Assembly: GCA_001632425.1 (NCBI GenBank)
Contig: KV425664.1
Coordinates: forward strand, 1-60,558
Direction: 5' to 3'
DNA from: Neolentinus lepideus HHB14362 ss-1
Lineage: Eukaryota > Basidiomycota > Agaricomycetes > Gloeophyllales > Gloeophyllaceae
DNA: 60,558 bases
Part shown: positions 10,561 through 22,922 of the stretch, in pieces
Layout of the letters: every line of letters begins with the position of its first letter
Position numbering within the stretch: the stretch's first letter is position 1
Made by a program: the position numbers and the translations under genes
The notes under the pieces: generated by a model
What the model was told of the DNA's origin: nothing
Seen by the model: only the letters and a program-made list of their open reading frames with translations
Databases searched by the model: none

Positions 10561-11559
10561 GAGAGTGCTTCAGAATGAGAGCAGTATGCAGCAGACAATT
10601 GGTGAGTGGCTTGGGAGCTTAGTGAGACTCAGTGGCACATTTTTGGTTGTATTTTCTGATGGTAGACACATGGAACACTAGGATATCTTGGACTTAGCAG
10701 TTTCTTAGATGTCTGGGTCACTTAGTACTTTAGGCATCCTGTATTTTTATTTTCTGCATTGAATTTTACCTCACACTTCACATCTCAAAGTCCCTTTGCA
10801 TCTGAAATTGTGTTCTAAGTCAACCTCAGTGTGAGGTCTTGTGTTCAGCACTGCATTTATCGTCTCATTGCATTCATTCTGCATCTCATCATACTGCATC
10901 CTCGAGTCCTCTGGCATGGAGGAACCCTCTGAGCTATTGTCTGATTGTCTTCCAAGTCCTGCTAGAGGATGGCTGGTCTTGCCTGGCCCAGATTACCCTT
11001 CAAAGAGTGCCAAGTCGGTGCCGAGATACATAGATCCTGAGTATTAGAGAGATAGGAGTGGTATAGAGCATCTGGGTCTACTCACTGGAGATATATGGTG
11101 CCTTCTAGTGTGTTGTTTTTCATCCCTCACCTCCCCCGAGCTTTACCTTTCCACCCTTTGACTACTGACACTTTTAGATGGAGTTCACTCCATGTTTTCT
11201 AGGTGTTTCTGGTAGTTGTTGTGTGTCTTAGCCTGTCAATGGGCAGTTCCTTGACACAGCAATGGCACTTCAGCCCATCAAATGGGCAATTCACGATACT
11301 TTGTCCCTCGAGCAGGTGATTCATGGCAACTAACGATGAATGGAGTGGACAGCGATGGCAGCGACACAGTGACAGCAACAGTAATGAGTGGTGGCAGCTT
11401 CAGCCCCAGTGGCAGGTGTATGGTCAGTGACAGTGAGAACAGTATGGCAGCAGTGGCAGGTAGCATAGGGTAGTGATTCATCCTAGCCAGTGTAGCATCA
11501 ACAGACAATGAAAATTTTAGCATACAAATGTGAGACCAGCAATGCAGCAAGCAGTGGCC
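10561..11559. other. Repeat-rich AT/TG-rich DNA without a gene
   Basis: No open frame longer than about 90 codons, and none resembles a protein I know. CpG is scarce compared with the genes to the left, and TG/CA is common, as expected for decayed transposon DNA. Probably LTR-element interior remains. Confidence 0.5.
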
Positions 11560-11826
11560 CTTCAGCTGCCCCCGAGAAGCCTGCTTGGAATTTTATACCC
11601 TCCAAGCAAGTAGACGTGATTGTGAAGAAATAATCCAAGATGAGATGATGAGGGTGTGCTTGCCCTAAGCAGTCAGCTGCCCGAAGGGCAATCACGTATA
11701 GTACAACTAGTAAATACGAGCTTATATATGAGTTTTTCTTATCATTCCCAATATGGGCGCTTCCAGTGCACCCCCCCTCAACCACATGCTCGCACATGAG
11801 CTCGACCTGAAACCCGATTTCCAACA
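11560..11826 (-). mobile_element. Copia-type LTR fragment, minus orientation
   Basis: Read on the minus strand it begins TGTTGGAAATCGGG at 11826 and continues with a G-run and a TATATAAGCTC segment. The same sequence occurs in plus orientation at 15235-15455 with many transitions between the two. Together they are two copies of one LTR family in inverted orientation, about 3.4 kb apart. No gag or pol remains nearby. Confidence 0.6.
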
Positions 11827-12449
11827 AATGGGTGCTCCCACCATTGAAGGGATGTACAAGGGTGAGCTAATGGAATGTGGAGGGATGAGAGGAGGTGTAT
11901 AGCGAGGTATAGACTTAGAGGCATCTGGCCACACATGTACTACATATTAGATTTAATATGATTTCATGGGTGTCATTACTGTCCAATGGTGGACTATATG
12001 AGGTAATTATGGCTAGATCGGATGTGAACAGCCTGTCTGGTCTGACCGATTCAAGCAGCTTATATCTTGTTATAGCTTAGATAGTCAGGTGCCAATTAGA
12101 TAATATCAAAAGTCTCTAAATAGCTCAGACTTACTAGAGAACTCACGATTACTCAGCATTGCCCAAGTAGGTGGCCTAGCCTCACCTATTCAGGTTGCAA
12201 ATAGGTGAGCCTAGTATGCAGTGACAGAGATACTGCTGCTGTATGGTGTACACTGTTATGCTATTCAGACTTGGGAGAACTGAGTGCTGCTGGGGACTAT
12301 AAATCCTATCTTCATGCTCTCTTCAGGTTGACCAGAGACAGTCTGAGGACCCATCCAGGTTTGCATTGATGTGCATGCCACATCCTGGGCCAATAGACTG
12401 GATTGCACATAATTCACCTCACTCTGAACTGCACTGAGTCACTTGCATT
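11827..12449. other. No gene seen; decayed repeat DNA
   Basis: Short frames only and low CpG content. No terminal repeats were recognised. Confidence 0.45.
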
Positions 12450-13280
12450 GCATATATGGAACTCATGCTTGGATGGTGGTGGATTTGCCGATGCAGACTT
12501 CAGGCAGCATTAGTCTGCATATGTAGTATATAGCAAGTATCCTCAAATACAAGAAGGTGCTCTCTCACCCCTCCCATTACTGCCTCCTTCCAAATCCAAA
12601 CAACCCCACCCTTCCCCTCCCTCCCAATTCGAACAACTCGTCCAGCTTCATTCCAGACACCCATCCCACCCCTCTTAAGACATACTTGGACTTGAAATAC
12701 CCATACAGACGCTCACCCACATGTCCGTGCCGGCCATGCACACACCATCTCGACATCCAATGGACAGGGACACCTTGCACGAGGGTGCAGGCTCACTCGG
12801 GTTTGAGTTGGGAGGTGGTGGTATTGGTAGGGCACGGTCTTGTAGCGGTGGGGAAAGGGAGAGTAAGATGGAGATTGCGCAGGTGGATGGGTGCAGGAGG
12901 AGAGTGTGGAGGGGAAAGAGGAGGGAAGAGACTCACTACTATACCTCAGGTCCACGATCAGGAACAACAGCAGGAGGTGCACATGTAGAAGTGCCCAATT
13001 GTGTGGGGTACGTGGTCAGCGAGTGTGGGCAGGATGAGGTCCGGCAAAGACAGCCCTGTCAGGGAGGTAGGGCCAGAGTCACAGCAAGCATCAGTGCAAA
13101 AGGAGGAGTGGAAGGTGAGCCTGTGGATATGACAATAGCAATATGGAATAGGGTGGGATGGGAATAGGAATAGGAATAGGAACTTGGAACTTGGAAATGG
13201 GAGGAGAAATAGGAAATGGAGGGGGTTGGGGGGATGCAGAAATGGAAGAGACGCTCACCTGGCCCCCTATACATTTAGTG
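12450..13280. repeat. Duplicated segment P, copy 1 (relic next to membrane-protein genes elsewhere)
   Basis: Blocks such as 12470-12510 and 12600-12830 align by eye with 43760-44130, including the phrase GGGACACCTTGCACGAGGG shared in almost the same form. The order and orientation match copy 3 at 43.75-44.76 kb; copy 2 at 26.1-27.06 kb is inverted. In copies 2 and 3 the segment sits downstream of a seven-helix membrane protein gene; here that neighbour is missing. The coding content is broken in all copies and I cannot name the ancestral protein. Confidence 0.6.
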
Positions 13281-15234
13281 AAGGTATAGATATATCAAAG
13301 TCATCTGAAATGGGAGTAGTGAGTATAACTAGCAAGGCTGTACTGTGAGGGAGATAAAATGGCTGGTGAGGATTGACAATTAGGAACAGAGTGCGGCCAG
13401 TCAGAGAAAGGGTGAATTTGGATGATGATCCAGTGTAGTCGGCCATCTCATGAAGAAACAGTAGCAGCAGACAGAAGTATGTTGCCTAGTACAAGAAAGA
13501 GATATTTGCACTCACATTCACAAATCTCATCCTGCACCTGCTTTCTCAGTCCCATCATGTGCTTTGTATTCCCCACCGAATAAAGACTGCCTCCTTCAGC
13601 GCTCCCATAACATCTGCTTACATGCCTTTGCACTAGGTGCTAGCAGCAGCTTGTCCATTGGTGGCGATGTGAGGTGTAGCATGAGCTTTAATGGTGTGGG
13701 GGAGGATGCAGTGGCTGAAGGGGACAGTGAGGTCATGCATGTTGTAAATGAGGCCAATAGTCCAGTACCTGTCTCATCAGTCTAAGCCCTGAAGATGACT
13801 AGATGGCGCCGATGTTATGGGTATTTCAATTTCTTTAAGTTTCCTTTCACATTACTCTCTCATGGACCCTAAACTACTTCACGGAAGCATAGGTCATTTG
13901 ACTTTATGCTGACTCACATTCGTTATTCAAACTTTAGATAAGACTCGGGACTTACTCAGTACTGTCTTTACTCCCACATACCTAGTAAAACCTTTTGTAC
14001 CTAGTTGCCAGAAACATATATAAGCTAGGCAGGACTGAGGCTAACAACCTCAGTCTCGACTTTGCATTTTTTCCAGAGTTCACTGGTTGTTCTCTTATCA
14101 GCTGATCGAGAGAATGTACATTAGTATTAATGTCGACTAAATAACATGCCCAAGGGCTGAGCTATAATCGTTGGGTAATAGTGTTGTCTGCCCATTACTT
14201 GAATACACATAAGAGCCTCAGTATAGCCGAGAGAAGAGAAGACTTACGGTATAAATGCACTAAGCTCTGTAGATTTTTAATAGAAGACTGGTACAATGGC
14301 AGTTAAGCCTTAGGATTACAAGCCCATGAGGAGGGCGCTGTCCCTGAGTGTTGTGACAGCACCAGAGCTGCAAGAGAGGCCCACAGCATCTTGACACGCT
14401 ACAGCCAATGAGTGCTGAGGTATTGCAAGGTCAAATGGAATGTAAGATCAGCTGAGATGCATCAGAAAGGCTGATATGAGTGACTCAGCATGTTTCAGCA
14501 GTAGATAGAGGCACCGGGGCCACCATTCATCACTGTCATGCTCGTAGACTGAGTTCCAGAGGCTGCAAAGATTGTCATGTCATATGGAAGAGGCATGGTG
14601 GTGAGTAAGCATCACTGATGCCATCAGTTCTGTTGTTCAAGTGCATGAGCACAATTTGACAACCTCGGAGTATCCTGGGTCATCAAATAGAGTCCAACTC
14701 TATTGCACTGGTAGGAATGCAGTGCAGTGAAGTGTCTAGCACTCAGTGGTGACATCAGTGGTAGGAGGTGCATGTCCTCAGGGCTCACCAATCTATTGAG
14801 TCATAGCTCAGTGAACTCTCAGAGACATCTTGGTGGTCTCAGCACTTTCCACACCATGTTGAACACACCAAAAATGTGTTTTCAGAGGCTAGCAGTGCTG
14901 GAGGCCTATCACTGTCTGAGGGCTGAAGTGCTGTGTATGCCCACTCGATGGGCTGAAGAGTTGCCTTATGGGGGCTGAATCCCATTACCGCTGTCACTGG
15001 AGACATTGATGTGGAACTGTTGGGATGCCAGAAAGCTTTTGGAGAGCTTGTGGGATCATTGTATGTCTATTGCTGCTGCCTTGCACCTAAGAGCCACCCA
15101 TTGTAACTCACTGCCAGCATGGACTATTGGCCAGATGTCAGAGTTGGGTGACTGGGGTATGCCATGAGGATTTGGGGAGTGCTGGGTGTCAGGGAGTGCA
15201 TTCAGTACACTTGCCTGCTGCGCTCAGGGGAGTG
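13281..15234. other. Repeat-rich DNA without a supported gene
   Basis: Only short frames. A TATA-like ACATATATAAGC at about 14012 followed by a C/T-rich stretch could be the promoter part of another LTR. Nothing else was identified. Confidence 0.4.
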
Positions 15235-15455
15235 TGTTGGAAATCAGGTTTCAGGTCAAGCTCATGTGCAAGCATGTGGTCAAGGGGGGGGGCACTGGAA
15301 GTGCCCATATTGGGAATGATAAGAAAAACTCATATATAAGCTCATATTTACTAGTTGTACTGTATGCGATTGCCCTTTGGGCAGCTGACTGCTCAGGGCA
15401 AGTGCACCCTTGTCATCTCATCTTGGATTATTTCTTCACCATTGATAGGGATCCA
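15235..15455 (+). mobile_element. Copia-type LTR fragment, plus orientation
   Basis: Begins TGTTGGAAATCAGG and parallels the inverted fragment at 11560-11826 through the G-run and the TATATAAGCTC segment. Similarity fades near 15455. Most differences between the two fragments are transitions. Confidence 0.6.
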
Positions 15456-15684
15456 GCCAAGGGTTAGACTGGGGTAGGCTTCAGAGATGGTGAGTACTCA
15501 TTTTTCTTAATTTTGGACTTTGATTGTCATCCTCTGATGCTCCAGCACATAGAGCTCATTGTAGACCTAGTACTTCTCGATATCTGAGCTGAGGAGGTCA
15601 TGCAGTTCTATGCCAAATTTGATGCATGTGAGGCCCCCACCTATGGAGAGAGGAGGGAGATGGGTATATGCCTACCAATACTGC

Positions 15685-17008
15685 TGATAGGCCCCATTAG
15701 CTTCTGACCCTATAAAATGCAATTTAGGGTGATTCTGCATGCTTCGTGGGAATGGCAACTTAGCGACTCAATAGTGCTCTAGTGGTATTCTGCACACTAG
15801 TGACCCTACGCCCCAGTGACAAGGCTCCTGGCTTCTTGGTGCACTTAGGATGGCTTCTCAATGGTGCAGTCAGCCAAACACCATTCAGTCGAGTCATCAG
15901 CATCTCAGCATGCACCACCTGATGTTGTTACTGCAGCCTGAACTGAGGCAGTGTCTCAGGGCACACTTCCATATGGTGTACAGCCTGTTGTTGCCTCAGA
16001 TCAGCACTAGTTCTATTGGCATGACTTTCCTTATGTGTTGTAGTGTGCATTGACACATGGCATGACTATGGGTATCACGACACCACCACACAATATAGTG
16101 GTCCTGCCCTTTATCCCTATTCAGCAAGATCATGCTAACATTGGCAGCATAGCCCACTGCCTGATCATCAAGGAGGTGCGCTCTAATGCAAAGTCAAGAC
16201 ACACCCAACTGGCTCCCACCTGAGGAATGGTGCACATGCTGGAGTTGGTGCAGCAAGATCGTGAGGGGTATTGGTCAAGGATCATATGCAGACTAGGAAT
16301 GAGGCAGCACAAGTCATATGGGATGTGAGGTAGAGCAAAGGCACGACTTGCAGTAGTAGGTAGTTAGAGCTGGACATAGAGCAGTCACTCTCCTGTATTT
16401 AAGACATCACCTTCCTGTTTGTACAACAAGTCATCTTCACCACACTCTTCAGATTTCAGTCTCATGTCAGAGTTTCTTCTAAGTCCACTTTGTGACTCAC
16501 ATATAGGTACTCTTGCATACCTCCGACTTCACCCAGAGATAGCAACAGAGCAAGTCAGCATAGCATCACTGATAGTAAGCAAATCTTTTACAAGTCTCTC
16601 TCTTAGGCAGCTGCATGCACTGTAGCATAGCATTAACCAGAGTCTATAAACCTTGATTTACAGATAGTGACTGCCAGTAGCGCACTCCTTTAGAGCACCA
16701 AAGATCATATAGCGCTGACTAGGAGAAGTGTTGTATAGCACTTATATTGTGCTGTGTGCATAGTGTTACATAGTGCATAGTGTCATTCTCTCTAATCAGA
16801 CTGCCGCCAAATAGCGACTTGGTGCCAACCTACCTTTAGCCCCATCTATAAATCTCACCTACACCCATCCCCTCTGAACTATCTATACCCTTCATTACCC
16901 TGGGCCTCACAGCCATCTGACACCAAGGGTTTGGTGTTTGCTTTGTGGTTGTGTCTGTCTTTAGGTCTCTTCTTAGTGGGTTGCATCATGTGTCTGTGCA
17001 TATCAATG
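15685..17008. repeat. Long direct repeat, left copy (about 1.3 kb)
   Basis: Begins TGATAGGCCCC and runs to ...GTGCATATCAATG. It aligns along its whole length with 17753-19050. No coding region is supported. The pair could be the LTRs of a short non-autonomous retroelement or a plain duplication. No primer-binding site or polypurine tract was found next to them, which weighs against simple LTRs. Confidence 0.75.
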
Positions 17009-17752
17009 TAGTATATGCATGAGATCTTTATTACTGTCTGTCTGACATACCTATCACATCACACCATGCTGGGTAGTCTCACTTGCACGCTTCTGAGCTT
17101 GACCCTGCCTGCTCACCTCAGCCCCTGCCCTTCTCCACCTCCTCATGCATGTGCTCCTGCTGTGCCTCAAGCTCCTTGAGCTGCCTGATCACATTGATCT
17201 TGACCTGTATGATAATGCTGCCAAGCCAGTGGTGGTGTGTCAGCTTGCTCACTTTCACGCACTCTCAGGATGCAGCTGGAGCATCAGGTTGAGGAACAAC
17301 ACAATTATGTCTGCTCCATCCTTCAGAAGTACACACCTGTCATGCAGCATGGTGTCTAGTGGCCAGAACTGTAGCTTCTAGATGGTTTCATAGCTCATCT
17401 GGCATATGCATAAGAAATAGAATTTCACATCAGAAATGGGCAAGATTCACCTTTTCATGTAGAGAACTTGTAGCTATACTTGGCAGAGAATGTGACACTC
17501 TTCAGGAACTCACGCATAAGCTCCATGATCTAGTCAGATGAGCCACTTGGGGATTCTGCTCTCCTCAGCATGGTCTCAGTGTAGCATGGTGTACTGGTGA
17601 TACACACTGGATGATCCTGCCTGGAGAAAACAGCATTTTGATGTACTAAAGCTACCCTCGTCCACAACAGATATGAGGTGTCCATGGACATATGGACAGC
17701 AAAGTGTGGTGGATGGTATCACACATCAGACCTATCTACAGATGACTCATGG
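17009..17752. other. 744-base spacer between the two long direct repeats
   Basis: Short frames only, no recognisable protein. If the repeats are LTRs this would be a very short internal region. Confidence 0.4.
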
Positions 17753-19050
17753 TGATAGGTCCTGTTAGCTTCTGACCCCAGAAAATGTGATTTAGGGTGA
17801 TTCCATGTGCTTTGTGGGAATGGTGACTTAGTGACTCAATAGCGCACTGTTGGTACTCTGCACACTAGTGACCCTACACCCCAGTGACAAGGCTCTGAGC
17901 TTCTCAACACTCTTAGGACAGCTTCTCATTGGCGTGGTCAGCTGAACATCATTCAGTTGAGCCATCGGCATCTCGGCATGCACCACCCAATGTTGTTACT
18001 GCAGACTGAACTAAGGTGGTGTCTCAGGGTGCCTTTCCATATGGCATACAGCCTGCCATTGCTTTGGATCAGTGCTAGTTCTATTGGCATGACTTCCCTT
18101 ATGCATTGCAGTGAGTATTGACACATGGCATGACTACAGGTATCACAACACCGCCACACAATATAGCAGCCCCACCCTTTATCCCTATTTGGCAAGATCA
18201 CACTAGCATTGGCAGCATAGCCTGCCACCTGATCATCAAGAAGGCACACTCTAACGCAAAGTCAAGACACACCTGACTGGCTCCCACCTGAGGAATGGTG
18301 TGCATGCTAGAGTTGGTCATGAGGGGTATTGGTCGAGGGTCATATGTGGACTAGGAATGAGGTGGTATAAGTCATATGGATGTGAGGCTGAGCAAAGGCA
18401 TGACTTGCAGTAGTAGGTAGTTAGAGTCAGACATAGAGCACTTGCTCTTCTGTATTTAAGACATCACTTTTCTGTTTTGTACAACAAGCTTTCTTCACCA
18501 CACTCTTCAGATTTCAGTCTCATGTCAGAATTTCTTCTAAGTCCATCTTGCAACTCACATTTAAGTACTCTTGCATACCTCTGACTTCACCCAGAGATAG
18601 CAACAGAGCAAGTCAGTGTAGTGCTGCTGATAGTAAGCAAACCCTTCACAAGCCCCTCTCTCTTAGGCAGCCTCGTGCACTGTAGTGTCATATTAACCAG
18701 AGTCTATACACCTGAGTTAGAGATAGCGACTGCAAGTAGCACTCTTCTACTGAGCACCAAAGACCATACAGTGCTGACCAGGAGAAGCATCATATAGTGC
18801 CTACATAGCACCGTGCGCATAGTGTTGCTCTCTAGAATCAGACTGCTGCTGAATAGTGACTCGGTGCCAACTACCCTTTATCCCCTTCTATACATCTCAC
18901 CTACACTCATCCCCTCTGAACTATCTATACCCTTCATTACCCCAGGCCTCATAGCCATCTGACACCAAGGGTTTGGTGTTTACTTTGTGGTTGTGTCTGT
19001 CTTTAGGTCTCATTTTCATGGGTTTCATTGTGTGTCTGTGCATATCAGTG
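17753..19050. repeat. Long direct repeat, right copy (about 1.3 kb)
   Basis: Begins TGATAGGTCCTG and ends ...GTGCATATCAGTG. Compared with 15685-17008, nearly all differences I could align are C/T or G/A changes, many at CpG or former CpG positions. This points to deamination after duplication. Confidence 0.75.
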
Positions 19051-20751
19051 GATGAACTCTCATAGTAAATATCCACTCAATGTGTATGGATGGCAGAGGC
19101 CGATGAGTATCCTATGATGACAACCGAGGTGGTATCAGGCCATTGGACTCAGCAGGGCCAATGGGCAGTAGCACATGGTACACCATCAAGGCAGTTCACT
19201 ATCCATATTGTAGCAACCACCGCGTAGGTACACAGGAGACCACTGATCCTTCAACCCTTCAGGAATGACAGGCTAGGGAAGCATTCACAAAAGGTAGTCG
19301 AAACCCATTGACACTATAGACAGTTCAGTAGCATGCATTACTGGATGTAAAAGGGCAGTTGAGGCTATGACCATAGGGGATATGCCATGAGGCTCAGGGC
19401 CTTCCTTGACACCTCAGGAGCATTGTGGACATGTGTGCACCTAACTGACAACAGGACCAGATGGGTGTAGGAGTAATTGGCAGGAGGATGTGCTTACACA
19501 TACAGGGTCAAGGGTATGGACATGATGGGTGAAGTTTTAGGAATGGTTTGTGGTGTGAAGGAGTCTCATCGTAGGAGACAGGATAAAGGTGATATGGAGA
19601 AGGATGAGAGGAACAATTTTGTATGCCTGTTAGCTCATAGTGGGACTCTCTCCATCTAGTCTCTTTCTGTAGAACTCAGTGCTTACCTCTAAAAAAAAAG
19701 ATGTCTTACTCTTTGAGTGTCTCTCGGGCTCTAAGGTGACTCACTTAATTGTTCTATTGACTTGTCCACAGTGAGTGGTCCTCTAACAAGTAAAGCTAAC
19801 CCAAGTCTCATCTAGTCTATTTGTGAGCAGACATCATTCCCACTTCACCAGAGAAGTACTCACAACCTGAGTGTCTGTGAATGTCTGTCAAAGTCCCTAG
19901 CAGCCCTGAGTGGTTTCATGCTAGGTTCAGGCAAGAAGCCTCAGTAGCATCTGAGCATGCATTTTGTTTAGTAGGACCCGTGTGTCCACGATCTAGTCTA
20001 TCTTGTCTGCCTTCCTCCACCTTACTAGTGGTGTCCATGTCTCAGTGTGTGCAACTTCAGTCCTCCACCCCATGAACCTCAGCAAAGCATCTGTAGGCCA
20101 TTCTACCCTTCTGTCACTAGTTGGACGATATCCCTTGTCTATCTATCATAGCATTGGTTTAGGTGTTTTGCCCCTGAGGTCGAGTGCTACTACCTATCGC
20201 TTTCTCCCTGCTATCACCTACCAACCTTTGTGCCCATCTCGTGTGTACAGACTCCCTGTGTGTCTGTGCATGTAGTCTATCACCAGTTGCAGCATGCAGC
20301 GGTACTCCAAAGACCTAACTGCACAGCTCGCAAGCAGCAGTTGAAGTACATTTTTGGGGACATGGTAGTGGCATCTGAATTTCATTGCTCAGCCTGGACT
20401 TGCTAGAGGACAAGATATTGGTCACCATAACATGCCTCATTGATGCATTTCAGGACTTCATACCTGCCCCATCCAGACCACCCTATCCTTGCTTATTGCA
20501 GCTTAAGAGCTAACTCAAGTCTTGGACACACTGCACTTGCAAGGCACACATGCTACAGACCACAGTTTAGAGATAGCATTGCATGCAGACAGTAGAGTGG
20601 GATGCTGAGAGAGCTGCATCTTGCTGGGGCCTCACATATATAAGTCAGCAGTCACCTCCAAGGCCACTAGTCTGATGTTGATGGGGTACAAGACCCCAGA
20701 CACTCTCATGAATTCGAAGTTATAAGAAACTTATAGTCAGAGCTTGACTAC
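19051..20751. other. Repeat-rich DNA without a supported gene
   Basis: The longest frames are under 95 codons and none looks like a known protein. Nothing else was recognised. Confidence 0.4.
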
Positions 20752-20825
20752 TGCACAATAGCACAGTGGTAAGAGCACCACAGCGCGATACGGGAGGTCA
20801 CTGGTTCAATTCCAGCTTGTGCCAT
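20752..20825 (+). ncRNA. tRNA-like sequence: SINE head or tRNA pseudogene with Pol III A and B boxes
   Basis: An A box TAGCACAGTGG (20759-20769) and a B box GGTTCAATTCC (20803-20813) are separated by 33 bases, the spacing of an internal Pol III promoter. The acceptor arms pair at six of seven positions, and the T-arm has a TTCAATT loop with four of five pairs. The D-arm pairs with one mismatch. The anticodon stem does not pair well, so a working tRNA is unlikely and no isotype is assigned. A tRNA-derived SINE head fits the repeat-rich surroundings. Confidence 0.6.
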
Positions 20826-21309
20826 TTTCCTGGGTTAGCTCATTCAACTCTATCATCAACGTCAACATTGACATCATATGGTATCAATTGGACATGACTC
20901 ATGAAAAAGTGGTTGGCTGTTGCCATTGTTCAGAGTATACTTGACTTAGATATGAAGTCCAAAGCAGCACTCAGAGTAGCACAGAGCTATTCAAACTTAG
21001 ACTTAGCTATTCAAAGTTCAATCAGCTGTGCTGGTCACACAACATGTCTATGCTACATGGTTGGACCTATTCAGGCCTGGAATAGTCTGCTTACTCAAGC
21101 CCGTCTGCCAGGTGTGTGTAGCAATGATTTCATCATCTAATCATAACTGTTCAGGTCTCAACTAATAATGCCTGAAATGCAGTGTGTGACAATAGGCAGC
21201 ATAATAAATAAAGAGTTCAGGCGAATAAACAATGAATCTATAAGCTTGTCCATCATTCCAACACAAGCCATTTTACAAGCAGTGCTCCTCCCTAACATCA
21301 ATGTGCCTC
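20826..21309. other. Flank of membrane-protein copy A; no gene
   Basis: The right part (about 21180-21309) aligns with 27150-27320 beside copy B, including ATAATAAATAAAGAGTTCAGG. To the left the similarity stops, marking a duplication breakpoint near 21180. Confidence 0.5.
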
Positions 21310-22922
21310 TCAAACCTCTTCTCCCAGATCCCTATCAGCTGGCTCGCTGAAGGCGATGTGCCTAGTTTGGATTTTAATAGTGTGTATCCCACTTGAGGCA
21401 TCACTTGGTTGGGCCTGAGCAGGTGGGCTGGCAAACTGGATGGTGGATATTTTGCTCTCTTGCTTGACATTTGTGTTTGGTCCCTCAGAGTACTGAACTG
21501 ACTGGTCTGATGACCACCCAAGTGCCACAAGTAGGATGATGACAGTTGGGAAGATTCCCTATTGTAGAAAGGTGAAAAATAGAAAGTCATGCTTATTATG
21601 GTGACGTACTGTGAGCTGTAACAGTATACTGCTCAGAATGCCCTACCACATAAGGACAACATTAGTATGTCTCTGAATTTGAGATGAGATGTCTTACTTC
21701 TGCCAACACTAATGGCCCAGTGGCAGTGCCAGGTTCTAGGCCAGAAAATATTGCCAACAACACCAAGCAGATTGAATACAGAACTCCAGTCTCCAACCTG
21801 ATATGGGATCATTATATGACTAACACAGATATACTGCATCATTGCATCATACATAAGCCATGCCACTCGAAGATATCTGCTCTTGGTCTTTCCTATGTCT
21901 TTTGTTGCCTTCCAGATCTGGAATACTAAACTAACAGTGGGTATGTCAAGTACAGTCAACAATAGAGGACATACCTATCAAGGCACTCATGAGAATGTTT
22001 GTGATGCAGGAAAATATAAACTGTGCAATAAATATGGAACTTTGCAGTCTTATTAGTTGTAATTCTCCATGTGTAGGATTGTAAACAGTTGAGGGTGTGT
22101 GCCATTGCAACAGGGTCAGCTTGGCCTGAAAGGCAGTGTTCACGAGGCCACATACTCAAGAAAGTAAAATCAGATTAGTCATATTACCATCTCATAACTG
22201 AAAAAAGTACCTGATGAACCAATCAGGAACATGACAGGAGCAGCTACAATCAGAATCTGCTTGCAGTACAGTATGTAGCATCTCCATATCTGTAGTGGAT
22301 GTGTCAATATAAACTCCAGAACACATATGAAGGCAGTATATGTTTGTATCTGACACTTGCCAGTAATCCATCTGCAATACAACTTGCAGAGAATTATTCA
22401 ACTGTTAAAGGTTTTGATGATTAACCAAAGATTGCACTTACATGGCACATAGTTGGAGTCCATCTCCAATGACACCAAGAGTGTTGTACAGCACAACTTC
22501 AGATACTGCAGCAGAATCTGGATCATCACTTGTCACATGTGTGGTCATGAAGTCTCCCAAGAATTCTAACACTGCCTGAGCAGTTGATAAGAGAAACAGT
22601 GCAACTGTGACCCATAGCAGTCGGTGGCGGAGAAGTGATGGATTCTGGTGGAAAATAAGAGCATACATGCAAGCTCCAAATATCATGGTATATGCCCCTA
22701 TACATGATCAATTAGGTGCTATTGATGCCTTGGAGCAACCAGTCTACCATAGAACAATGTTGAAACCTCAGCAGCATGGTCAGTTGGTGTGAATATGTAG
22801 CACAGTGCTTTAATACACACAAGCAGGGTCACCATACCGTCCTTCATTATAGATTGAGCTATGTTTACATATTGTGGGATGAATCAGGAAGGACATACTT
22901 GATTCCAATTCAAGCTTGACAT
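21310..22922 (-). pseudogene. Seven-helix-type membrane protein family, copy A (probably inactive)
   Basis: The family can be assembled from exons shared by copies A, B and C: a short first exon (MSSLNWNQ), a first helix exon, YGAYTMIFGACMYALIF, RLLWVTVALFLLSTAQ, IWRCYILYCKQILIVAAPVMF, IFIAQFIFSCITNILMSALI, RYLRVAWLMYDAMMQYI, GIFPTVIILLVALG, then a Ser/Thr-rich cytosolic tail to the stop at 21310-21312. This resembles the many uncharacterised multi-helix integral membrane proteins of Agaricomycetes; no function is assigned. In this copy the splice donor that is GTATGT in copy C reads CTATGT (the changed base is at 22452), and the next GT gives the wrong phase. The splice joint before the last helix is also unresolved. 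Codons are almost free of CpG. Confidence 0.7.

Noticed and set aside
15685..19050. A complete LTR retrotransposon with 1.3 kb LTRs
   Set aside because: No gag or pol trace, no primer-binding site, no polypurine tract and no clear target-site duplication; kept only as a direct repeat pair.
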